Shown here: piece after piece, positions 5,804-12,085 of the stretch | Position numbering within the stretch: position 1 is the first letter of the stretch | Layout: the number at the start of each line of letters is the position of its first letter | DNA from: Clostridia bacterium | GTDB taxonomy: Bacteria > Bacillota > Clostridia > Oscillospirales > Acutalibacteraceae | Reading direction: 5' to 3' | Assembly: GCA_024689165.1 (NCBI GenBank) | Contig: JAILDS010000188.1 | Span: 1-12,085, forward strand | DNA: 12,085 nt | Position numbers and translations under genes: made by a program | Notes under the pieces: generated by a model | Told to the model about the DNA's origin: nothing | The model's input: only the letters and a program-made list of their open reading frames with translations | Database searches by the model: none

Positions 5804-7624
5804 TCATATTTTTCCGGATTTTTTTTGTTTTTTCGGCGCGGAACCGGTTTTCTTGCGCTTTTTCAATACCACAACAACGACGGCGCACAGACATACCGCA
5901 GCGCAGCCCGCGACGACGTACGGTATTGCGATGCGTTTTATTTCCCTCGCTGCGCGCTCATCATTTGCGGTTTTTTCCTGCTCGACCAGCTCGTCGAGTT
6001 TCTCAAAGTCGGATCTCATGGAAACGACTCTGCGGGCGGTATAATCGGTGATCTCCACCCCGTGAGACAGATAGACCTCATACCCCCAGCGCAGTCTGTC
6101 CATAGCCGCGGAAGAAGCGATCTGCTCCGAAAGCCCGGAAACTCTGCCTGCCAGCTCGTTTTCAAAAACCGTCGACAGCGTCAGGAACCTCTCGCTCATT
6201 TGTTCGACAAAATCCCTGTGAGAGCAGAGGAGATATATAAAAGATGTGTAGTCCTTACTCGGTCTGACCCCGGCGAGATATGAAACGCTCCGAATAGTCG
6301 CCTCCGGGTTCTCAAATCCCTGGTCGAAATCCCACAGCGGCGCCATATAAAACTTATCCGATCCCTGGGGGAGATAAATATACCAGCTCGTAAGCCCGTG
6401 GTCCGAATCTGCGGCGTACTCATAGACGAGCGCGCCGGCGACGAATGAATCGACGTCGATATAATCGGTGTAATTCTTTCCCTCGGGATCCTTCCCGTCG
6501 GGGCTGAGCAGAGCCTCCTCAAGCTTTTCATAAAGCCCGGCGACGTAATTGACCTCAGCTTCTGTAGCGCGTTTGGGGGAATGGAGCAGCAGCATGGAGC
6601 CGTTTTTGGTCACAAAAGCCGATTCCGGTTCTGAAGCAAACTTGTCGGGATACTCGAACTCAAGCAGATAGCCGCCGCTTATATCGTCCGGATCGTTCGG
6701 GATATCGTAATATGCTGTGTGCGGATAGTTTTTCGTCTGTTCGATCCTCTGCGCAGCGGACATGTCGAGCCCGGGATTGGCTTCAAGGTTCGCGTCGTCA
6801 AGATCATTGATGTTTACCCGGTTTTCGCCGACCTCGACCCTCTCGCAGACCAAATAACAGCCCCGGTAAATTCCGTTGACGTAGAGATCGACAAACCTGA
6901 AATCAACCGCGAAGGGCAGATCCGCAAGCTTCGCGGCGGAATAAGCGGATGCATTGTGAAGCAGCGTCGTATCAAGATTGTTGCCGACAAGAGCCCACCT
7001 CTTTGCCTCCGACATGCCGAGAAAAGACGTTTTTTTCTCAAACTTAATGTTGTAGCTCCTCTTTTCGCCGGACTGCCAGCTCGAATTGCCGCGTCCCTTG
7101 ATAAACTCCAGCTCCGCGTTATTAAGTACGACTTCCCCGCCCTGAGCCGTACTGAGCACAGCGGATTCCTTATGGCTTTTGTCAGCATGGATACTCATCA
7201 GAGAACCGCTCTGCGTATCAATAAACACCGACGGGAGCTCTGCCGATGAAACGACTTTAAGGCTGTATTCCTTTTCGGGAGTTCTGACTCCGAGCACCCC
7301 GTCGGCAGAGAACCGGTCTGTCTGATCGCCCGACGCAAGTCTCTGCCCGTTAACCTCGATCCAGTCGTAAGGGAAAGATACGGTGAGGCTTTCACGCCCA
7401 CAGTCGGCGGGCAGGAACAGAATAAAACCGTCTTCACCGTAGTCCGGCAGCTGTGCCACTCTGATCTTTACGTCCCCAGCGTCAAAAAGGCCGATCTCCA
7501 GCTCAAGATCACATTCTTCCAAAGCGTCGGAAAAATCCTTTTCAGCCCCGGCAAACGGAACAAGCAAAGCAAAGAGCACCGCCGCAGCGGCAAAAACAGA
7601 AACCGATCTTCTGACAGCATTCAT
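5804..7624 (-). CDS. CotH kinase family protein, secreted and membrane-anchored
   Basis: The 606-residue protein has an N-terminal signal sequence (MNAVRRSVSV..., hydrophobic to about residue 25, possible cleavage after FAGA). Next come a mixed domain and the CotH kinase core: KGRGNSSW (176-183), KRSYNIKFEKK, RWALVGNNLD (209-218), LYVNGIYRGCYLVCERV (247-263), GGYLLEFE (317-324), SDHGLTSWYIY (407-417) and the acidic PLWDFDQGF (429-437). A C-terminal membrane helix (about 565-587) and a Lys-rich tail follow. CotH proteins are atypical protein kinases first known from spore coats; this one is predicted to act outside the membrane, held by its tail. An ATG at 7648 is possible, but the predicted transcription start (about 7650) would then leave no leader. 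The ATG at 7624 has GAGAGG 10 nt upstream. Its target is unknown. The divergent LRR/transporter pair is the natural candidate partner. Confidence 0.88.
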   Translation of the reverse strand: MNAVRRSVSVFAAAAVLFALLVPFAGAEKDFSDALEECDLELEIGLFDAGDVKIRVAQLPDYGEDGFILFLPADCGRESLTVSFPYDWIEVNGQRLASGDQTDRFSADGVLGVRTPEKEYSLKVVSSAELPSVFIDTQSGSLMSIHADKSHKESAVLSTAQGGEVVLNNAELEFIKGRGNSSWQSGEKRSYNIKFEKKTSFLGMSEAKRWALVGNNLDTTLLHNASAYSAAKLADLPFAVDFRFVDLYVNGIYRGCYLVCERVEVGENRVNINDLDDANLEANPGLDMSAAQRIEQTKNYPHTAYYDIPNDPDDISGGYLLEFEYPDKFASEPESAFVTKNGSMLLLHSPKRATEAEVNYVAGLYEKLEEALLSPDGKDPEGKNYTDYIDVDSFVAGALVYEYAADSDHGLTSWYIYLPQGSDKFYMAPLWDFDQGFENPEATIRSVSYLAGVRPSKDYTSFIYLLCSHRDFVEQMSERFLTLSTVFENELAGRVSGLSEQIASSAAMDRLRWGYEVYLSHGVEITDYTARRVVSMRSDFEKLDELVEQEKTANDERAAREIKRIAIPYVVAGCAAVCLCAVVVVVLKKRKKTGSAPKKQKKSGKI

Positions 7625-7656
7625 ATCAAAAAAACCTCTCTCACGCATCTGCTTTT

Positions 7657-7686
7657 AAGATACTATCGGACAAAAGGATTTGTCAA
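7657..7686 (-). promoter_or_regulatory. Promoter of the cotH-like gene
   Basis: On the minus strand a perfect TTGACA (7686-7681) lies 18 bp from TATCTT (7662-7657), a 4/6 match to the -10 consensus. Transcription would start near 7650, which favours the cotH start at 7624. The -35 region shares the 11-mer GGTATTGACAA with the trpB2-operon promoter. Confidence 0.55.
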
Positions 7687-7690
7687 TACC

Positions 7691-7716
7691 GAATCGACTG
7701 CCGAAAAAATCGATTC
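7691..7716. promoter_or_regulatory. Inverted repeat between divergent promoters
   Basis: GAATCGA (7691-7697) and TCGATTC (7710-7716) are perfect 7-bp inverted copies separated by 12 bp. They lie 5 bp upstream of the cotH -35 box and 17 bp before the divergent -35 box. The spacing suits a dimeric regulator acting on both promoters. A small chance hairpin is the alternative. Confidence 0.35.
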
Positions 7717-7732
7717 TTCAGCTCCGCACGAC

Positions 7733-7761
7733 TTGATTTTTTTCTTATGCCGCTATATATT
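7733..7761 (+). promoter_or_regulatory. Promoter of the LRR protein-transporter operon
   Basis: TTGATT at 7733-7738 and TATATT at 7756-7761 are separated by 17 bp. Transcription would start near 7768, 35 nt before the ATG at 7803. The earlier in-frame TTG at 7773 would sit almost on the transcript end, which argues against it as the start. Confidence 0.6.
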
Positions 7762-7802
7762 ATCAGAGGATTTTGTTTCATAATATAAGAGAGGACTGTC
7801 AG

Positions 7803-8921
7803 ATGGAACCGACAAAAACAGATTTCACGGACAAGACTCTGTTGTACGACCCCATGTTCGACCCGAAGATGAAAGCGTCTGCGGCCAAAAGGGCGAAGAA
7901 TACGAAGATGAAGATGCTTTTCGTTATCGTGATCCTATCCTTTATCGGTTTGTCTCTGTATTTCAGCTTCACGTCGCTGGCTCAGGATAAATTCGAGTTC
8001 AGGACTCTCGACGACGGCCGCATACAGCTATATCAGTTCAACGGGGGCGAGAACGATCCTGTTCTGATGATCGATAGTCTCAGGGACGAAAACGGTGAAA
8101 ACCCCGATCCCTCACAGCCTGTTTCAGTCGTCAGGAAGTGGGCGGTCACCGGCAACGAGTACCTCCGGTTTATACATATCGGCAAAGACGTGGAGGAGAT
8201 CGACGGAAAGTCCTTCTATTCCTGTAAAAAGCTCTTCGGGATATTCGTCGAGGAGGGCAACGAGCATTATGCCGTGCTCGACGGCATCCTCTATGAGCTC
8301 GAGGACGGCAAGCCCGTAAGAGCCGTGTTCTGTCCCGCGAGACACGCTTACGCACTTCTTGCGGTCGAGCTCGGCGCGCCGGAGCTGAGCTCGGTCGATG
8401 CCGCGGAGGCGTTCCTCGACTACATTGACGAGCATTCCGAAGAGATCGACGCCGCTTACAGCGATCAGGATGCAGACGGAGAAAACAAGCCGGAGGCGGA
8501 ACGTTTCCGTTTTTCAGTTGATTTTCCCGACACGGTGACCGTTATCGGCGAGCTTTGCTTCGCATATTGCGAAAGGCTGGAATACGCTCAGCTGCACGAG
8601 GGCATCACCGACATTGAGACGATGGGCTTTTTCAGGTGTGAACAGATGACGAAGCTCGACCTCCCGTCGACCCTGGTCACCATAGGCTCCGACGCGTTCA
8701 GCTACTCCAAGTCAGTCGACTACGTTTTCATCCCGAAAAGCGTGACGAAGATCGGCCATCACGCTTTCTTCGGTTCCGGAGCTCCCGAAATACACATGGA
8801 AGCTTCCGAGGCGGAAATAAAGGCAAACGTCAAGCTCGGCAACAGCTGGTCGCCGAGGATCAAAAAGATGTTTTACGTAAAAGTACCGATCTTGTATTCT
8901 CAGGTAAAGGAGGCGGCATAA
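7803..8921 (+). CDS. Membrane-anchored LRR_5/BspA-like protein
   Basis: The 372-residue protein has a short basic cytoplasmic N-terminus (KMKASAAKRAKNTKMK) and one membrane helix (about 38-57, LFVIVILSFIGLSLYFSF). The rest is predicted to be extracellular. That part carries BspA-type leucine-rich repeats in two blocks: one at about 121-165 (FIHIGKDVEEIDGKSFYSCK) and one at about 239-325 with units such as FPDTVTVIGELCFAYCERL, LPSTLVTIGSDAFSYSKSV and IPKSVTKIGHHAFFG. Between them lies an acidic insert (about 190-235) without repeat character. BspA-like repeats usually mediate surface binding. The ATG at 7803 has GAGAGGA 7 nt upstream. The stop is 1 nt before the next gene, so the two products are probably made together. 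The function is unknown; a surface sensor or partner subunit of the transporter is inference. Confidence 0.82.
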   Translation: MEPTKTDFTDKTLLYDPMFDPKMKASAAKRAKNTKMKMLFVIVILSFIGLSLYFSFTSLAQDKFEFRTLDDGRIQLYQFNGGENDPVLMIDSLRDENGENPDPSQPVSVVRKWAVTGNEYLRFIHIGKDVEEIDGKSFYSCKKLFGIFVEEGNEHYAVLDGILYELEDGKPVRAVFCPARHAYALLAVELGAPELSSVDAAEAFLDYIDEHSEEIDAAYSDQDADGENKPEAERFRFSVDFPDTVTVIGELCFAYCERLEYAQLHEGITDIETMGFFRCEQMTKLDLPSTLVTIGSDAFSYSKSVDYVFIPKSVTKIGHHAFFGSGAPEIHMEASEAEIKANVKLGNSWSPRIKKMFYVKVPILYSQVKEAA

Positions 8922-8922
8922 A

Positions 8923-10761
8923 ATGGCTGAGGGCAGAGTAAAAGCGTTTGTCTCAGACGTGAAGGAGCACTGGAACACTCCGGACCGTTCGAAGGGGAAC
9001 TACGTCTCCTATAAGGAATACATGCAGATATTCGGCGGCGTTACATTCAACTACGCCGCTCAGGCGCCGCTCGGCTATCTCGGCTTCGGCGCGTCCTGCT
9101 TCCTTATAATGTACCACTACAACCTTCCCTACGTCGCATTCTCTGTCGTGGGGCTCATCGGGCTTCCGCTCGGATACCTTTGGACGCTCATCGGCTGGCT
9201 GGTTACGGACAATCTCAACGCCATGGAAAAAAAGACCGAGCGCAGGGTCGGGATAATCTACGGCATAGGCGCGGCCATCGGGCTTCTGTTCCTTCTGACC
9301 GACGTTTCAGTGCTCATTCCCGCAGGCAGCGGTCTTTACAATCTTATCGACAAGATCCCCGGCATAACCATGAGCAGCTTTTTCAAGATCCTCGGCGTCC
9401 AGTGCCTTATCAACGGCTACGGTGGTCTGAGAAACATATTCTTCCGCAAAAAGCTGCTTCCGAAATACGGCAGATACAAATACAACCTCTTCGCGAACGT
9501 GGTCCAGAAATGCGCCTTCGTCATCCTTTTGGGCTGGCTCCCGATATACAACATCGCCAACGTCGAGGAGCGCTTCTGGCTGGCTTACCTTATTTTCAGC
9601 CTCTACGGCATGTTCGACTTCAGCAACACTCTTCAGTCCGCAGCATATATGGCGAGCCCGAACCCGCAGGAAAGGCTCTGGATAAGGGCATATCCCGTAA
9701 AGATATCGCATCTGCTCAACTCAATATTCGTAGTCGTCATACCGCTTCTCGGCGAATTCGACGACATCAACTTCTTCCGCTGGGTACTGCCCGCCTGCTT
9801 TGTGCCCACGGCGCTGCTCACCCTGCTTTTCGCCCGCTACGTCAAGGAGAGGATACCGCAGCCGCCGCTCGAGAAGAAACAGAACGTATCTCTGTGGTAC
9901 GGCATTTCCGAGGTCACGCGCAACAAATTCCGCTGGGTCAACGTCATTGCCGACCTTCTGGACGCATTCGGCAACGGCATGCTCGACATAATCACTATAG
10001 CAAAGCTTTACACCCTGCGTCTGAGCGGTCTTGAATACAGTCTTCTTACAATATTATATACAGCGCGTGGCACTATACCGACGTTCTTCGCCCCTATGAT
10101 CATGAAAAGGTTCTCATACAGGGCGCTGAAGGAATTCAACCAGTTCACGACTGTCATCGCCGAAGCTATATGCATAGCCGCGCTGTTTCTGACCGGTGAG
10201 AACGTCACGCTCTGCGCGATCATACTGTATACGACGATGTGGATGCGCGGCTTCATCGAGGAAGTGACGAAGGTCGCCCAGCAGGATATGTCCAACAGAC
10301 TCGGCGACTACCAGATGTACCTGTCCGGCGAGCGCCTCGAAGGCTTCTCGGGCGTTTACGGCTGGTTCACCGGACCGCTGACCACTCTGATCGGGCTGAT
10401 AATCCCGGTCATCATGCTCCACAACGGCTTCAACTCGAACTGGGAGATCCTCTTCATAGACTCGGCAAGGTTCAATATCTTGGCCGTTCCGCTGATCTTC
10501 GACCTCATCGGTCACGCGCTGATGATGACACCTTACGCTTTCTGGCGATACAACAACAAGCAGCATATTTACGTGATGAAGACACTCGAACAGCGCGCTC
10601 GTCTCGCTCAGGCAGGCTGGTACCCGAACGAGTATGAGGGCGGCCTCAATTTCGCCGATCCCGGCGAGCTCGACAGCGAGATACCCTCCGATATCGACTT
10701 CGTCCTTGAACATGCGGACGAGCTGACCGAAGAGGAGCTCGAAGGGATAAAAATGAACTGA
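8923..10761 (+). CDS. Polytopic MFS/GPH-like transporter of unknown substrate
   Basis: This 612-residue protein has about a dozen hydrophobic segments, for example FLIMYHYNLPYVAFSVVGLI, VGIIYGIGAAIGLLFLL, AFVILLGWLPIYNIA, LLNSIFVVVIPLL, VLPACFVPTALLTLLFARYV, IAEAICIAALFL and LTTLIGLIIPVIML. A hydrophilic acidic C-terminal tail (about 560-612) ends in PSDIDFVLEHADELTEEELEG. The layout, with a central cytoplasmic loop near residue 310-330 (RYVKERIPQPPLEKKQN), fits a two-bundle carrier of the MFS or GPH (sugar:cation symporter) type. I do not see a diagnostic signature. It is longer than ordinary MFS carriers (about 400-450 residues). The start has a near-perfect AGGAGG 9 nt upstream (8908-8913), inside the end of the LRR gene, and the two genes are 1 nt apart. 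A membrane protein that is not a transporter is possible. Confidence 0.7.
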   Translation: MAEGRVKAFVSDVKEHWNTPDRSKGNYVSYKEYMQIFGGVTFNYAAQAPLGYLGFGASCFLIMYHYNLPYVAFSVVGLIGLPLGYLWTLIGWLVTDNLNAMEKKTERRVGIIYGIGAAIGLLFLLTDVSVLIPAGSGLYNLIDKIPGITMSSFFKILGVQCLINGYGGLRNIFFRKKLLPKYGRYKYNLFANVVQKCAFVILLGWLPIYNIANVEERFWLAYLIFSLYGMFDFSNTLQSAAYMASPNPQERLWIRAYPVKISHLLNSIFVVVIPLLGEFDDINFFRWVLPACFVPTALLTLLFARYVKERIPQPPLEKKQNVSLWYGISEVTRNKFRWVNVIADLLDAFGNGMLDIITIAKLYTLRLSGLEYSLLTILYTARGTIPTFFAPMIMKRFSYRALKEFNQFTTVIAEAICIAALFLTGENVTLCAIILYTTMWMRGFIEEVTKVAQQDMSNRLGDYQMYLSGERLEGFSGVYGWFTGPLTTLIGLIIPVIMLHNGFNSNWEILFIDSARFNILAVPLIFDLIGHALMMTPYAFWRYNNKQHIYVMKTLEQRARLAQAGWYPNEYEGGLNFADPGELDSEIPSDIDFVLEHADELTEEELEGIKMN

Positions 10762-10789
10762 CAAAAAAGAGAAAAAATATTCAAAAGGC

Positions 10790-10838
10790 AACGTCGCGGC
10801 AATCATCGTTATTGCCGCGACGTTTGTGATTGTTTTTG
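10790..10838. terminator. Bidirectional terminator between convergent genes
   Basis: AACGTCGCGGCAAT (10790-10803) and ATTGCCGCGACGTT (10811-10824) are perfect 14-bp inverted copies with a 7-nt loop. The plus strand continues TGTGATTGTTTTT, a late U-run. The minus strand continues GCCTTTTGAATATTTTTT. It lies between the transporter stop (10761) and the epimerase stop (10856) and can serve both. Confidence 0.8.
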
Positions 10839-10855
10839 CAGAAATCAACTATCTA

Positions 10856-11776
10856 TCAGCATGCCTGGGGCTGCCACTTTATTTCATCGACCCCGAGAAG
10901 TTGTTTCAAAGTACCGTTGCTCATAACGGAAGAGGAAGCCCTGTTGTCAAGAAAGAATTTTCGCCCCTCATCTTCGGAGATCCTTTTGATAACGGGGCTA
11001 TCGATCCCTATACTATCGGCAATGGACAAAGCGGTTTCATATTTTGTCATTGAAGTATCGGAACACACGTTGATCACACCGGGCAATTCGCTTTTCGGGA
11101 CTTTCAGCAGAGGAACCAGAAGCTCAGACGCTGTTTTGTAGGACAGCAAAGACCGGACCATGCCGTCTATCATCTCCAACGGTTCCCCGGATGTCATTTT
11201 TCTGATGATATTGTCATAAAAATGAGGCTTTCCGCAGAGACCTTTCCCCAGCATATAACCGAACCTCAGACTGATAAAGCCGTGTTCTGAAACGATTCTC
11301 TCAGCATCCGCTTTCTGTCTGCCATACTCGTTCACAGGACGAAGCGGGGCGGTTTCATCAAACAACGGGAACTCGGAAGTATTCTCGCCGTATACGCAAT
11401 CCGTCGATGAGAAAAAAAAACGGTCTATGCCGGGGATCGTTTCAAGAAAGCTTTTGAGCGCATCGATATTGACGGTTCGAGCCTCAAGCGGATGTGAGTA
11501 TACATAATCGATATTATGACAAGCCGCAAAATAAAAGACAGTCGTTTTTTCTCCGCGGCACTTTTCCGCAAGAGAAGCAACGTCTTTTTGATCCGTCACG
11601 TCACATGATTCGATCCTGAGGGCGCTGCTGTTGTATTCTGATAAGTTTGCGGATGATTCCGCGCGCGGCAGAGTTTTCACATTTTTTGCGACAGCGATCA
11701 CCTTTTCGGTTGTCGCCGCCGTCAGTTCCCTGAAAAGGTATGACCCCAAAAAGCCGCAGCCGACAATCAGTATCAT
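10856..11776 (-). CDS. RmlD-like NAD(P)-dependent sugar epimerase/reductase (extended SDR)
   Basis: This 306-residue protein has an N-terminal Rossmann motif at once, MILIVGCGFLGSYL (GxxGxxG at 6-11), an acidic D59-V-T after the third strand, FYFAA (81-85), the catalytic-strand motif FFSSTDCVYG (121-130) and Y151-G-R-Q-K155 (YxxxK). It is an extended short-chain dehydrogenase of the NAD-dependent epimerase/RmlD group, which reshape nucleotide sugars for surface glycans. The substrate is not shown. A TTG 3 nt upstream is possible, but the ATG at 11776 has GGGGAG 8 nt upstream and shares its A with the TGA of the preceding gene (TGATG), so the two are translationally coupled. It faces the transporter gene across a shared terminator. 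Base composition is a little more AT-rich than in the rest of the window. Confidence 0.85.
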   Translation of the reverse strand: MILIVGCGFLGSYLFRELTAATTEKVIAVAKNVKTLPRAESSANLSEYNSSALRIESCDVTDQKDVASLAEKCRGEKTTVFYFAACHNIDYVYSHPLEARTVNIDALKSFLETIPGIDRFFFSSTDCVYGENTSEFPLFDETAPLRPVNEYGRQKADAERIVSEHGFISLRFGYMLGKGLCGKPHFYDNIIRKMTSGEPLEMIDGMVRSLLSYKTASELLVPLLKVPKSELPGVINVCSDTSMTKYETALSIADSIGIDSPVIKRISEDEGRKFFLDNRASSSVMSNGTLKQLLGVDEIKWQPQAC

Positions 11777-12084
11777 CAAGAATTCTCCCCATCTATTATA
11801 AAATCCTGTTTTATCTCAGGCTCGTGATACATAGTGTCTCCTCTGCGCCTGCCGAACCAGACAACGTTTTTTGCGTAATCCGCGAAACCATCAAAATGCT
11901 TATTCGGAATCACGGTAACAACATTTTTGATTCTCTTAAGCTCGCAGGCCTGACCTTTCATAGCAGACACAAAAAAACCATGAAGATCGTGATTGAATTC
12001 CGCGTATCTGACTGAGTCGTCCGGACCGCGAAGCATCAGATGCTGATACGCCGTCAGTTCGTCAAAAACGTCGCCCGGTATATT
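11776..12084 (-). CDS. Unidentified protein, C-terminal end (partial)
   Basis: The frame is open from the right edge of the window to TGA 11778-11776, giving the last 102 residues. A Met at 12036 is internal; the frame continues upstream through codons for VFDELTAYQHL, so the true start is beyond the window. The fragment is soluble and contains VVTVIPNKHFDGFADYAKNV and a charged end (WFGRRRGDTMYHEPEIKQDF). I do not recognise a family. Overlap of its stop with the start of the sugar epimerase (TGATG) indicates one operon, so a part in surface-sugar synthesis or another sugar-related process is possible but not shown. Confidence 0.6.
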   Translation of the reverse strand, partial: NIPGDVFDELTAYQHLMLRGPDDSVRYAEFNHDLHGFFVSAMKGQACELKRIKNVVTVIPNKHFDGFADYAKNVVWFGRRRGDTMYHEPEIKQDFIIDGENS

Positions 12085-12085
12085 G

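Noticed and set aside
5649..5894. 81-codon minus-strand ORF containing the leader peptide
   Set aside because: Its 5' part overlaps the end of cotH and the promoter; transcription would start after its ATG. Only the last 28 codons, with their own RBS, are credible.
10114..10848. 244-codon minus-strand frame opposite the transporter
   Set aside because: It runs through the terminator hairpin and mirrors a strongly hydrophobic plus-strand gene with a perfect RBS; composition is typical of an antisense shadow.
11740..12015. 91-codon plus-strand frame near the right end
   Set aside because: It opposes a minus-strand frame that is open to the edge and coupled to the epimerase gene by a stop-start overlap; no RBS supports the plus-strand frame.

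Overview
The window looks like chromosomal DNA from an anaerobic Bacillota, most likely a gut clostridium of the Oscillospirales type. This placement is an inference. It rests on moderately high GC, strong AGGAGG-type ribosome binding sites, consensus sigma-A promoters, a CotH-family kinase, a BspA-like leucine-rich-repeat protein, and a TrpB2/PaaK/ACT gene set. There is no rRNA, tRNA, transposase, CRISPR array or phage gene. Genes are dense and nearly every gap carries a recognisable promoter or terminator.

Layout. (1) Bases 1-294 are the 3' end of an SLC13/DASS-type membrane carrier, followed by a long hairpin. (2) Bases 431-1894 (+) encode a stand-alone ANL-family acyl-CoA synthetase with its own promoter. 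It ends at a bidirectional terminator (1909-1945) shared with the operon that converges on it. (3) Bases 5516-1965 (-) form a tightly packed four-gene operon: trpB2, phenylacetate-CoA ligase (paaK), a PaaI-type hotdog thioesterase and a double-ACT-domain protein. Between its promoter (5767-5795) and trpB2 lies a 28-codon leader peptide rich in Phe and carrying tandem Trp codons. An intrinsic terminator follows it, so this looks like a ribosome-mediated attenuator. (4) Bases 7624-5804 (-) encode a secreted, C-terminally membrane-anchored CotH kinase. (5) Divergent from it, bases 7803-10761 (+) encode a membrane-anchored LRR_5/BspA-like protein and, after 1 nt, a large polytopic transporter-like protein. 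(6) After a bidirectional terminator, a minus-strand pair enters from the right edge: the end of an unidentified ORF and an RmlD-like NAD(P)-dependent sugar epimerase/reductase, with overlapping stop and start codons.

How the genes may work together. The central operon joins a tryptophan-forming enzyme (indole + serine) with an aryl-acetate-activating ligase, an aryl-CoA-type thioesterase and an amino-acid-sensing ACT protein, and its leader is loaded with aromatic codons. This suggests a regulated aromatic amino acid module (Trp/Phe, indole/arylacetate). The leader/attenuator is the most novel item, because peptide-based attenuation of trp genes is uncommon in Bacillota, where T-box and TRAP control dominate. 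The CotH / LRR / transporter locus looks like a cell-surface system of unknown function.
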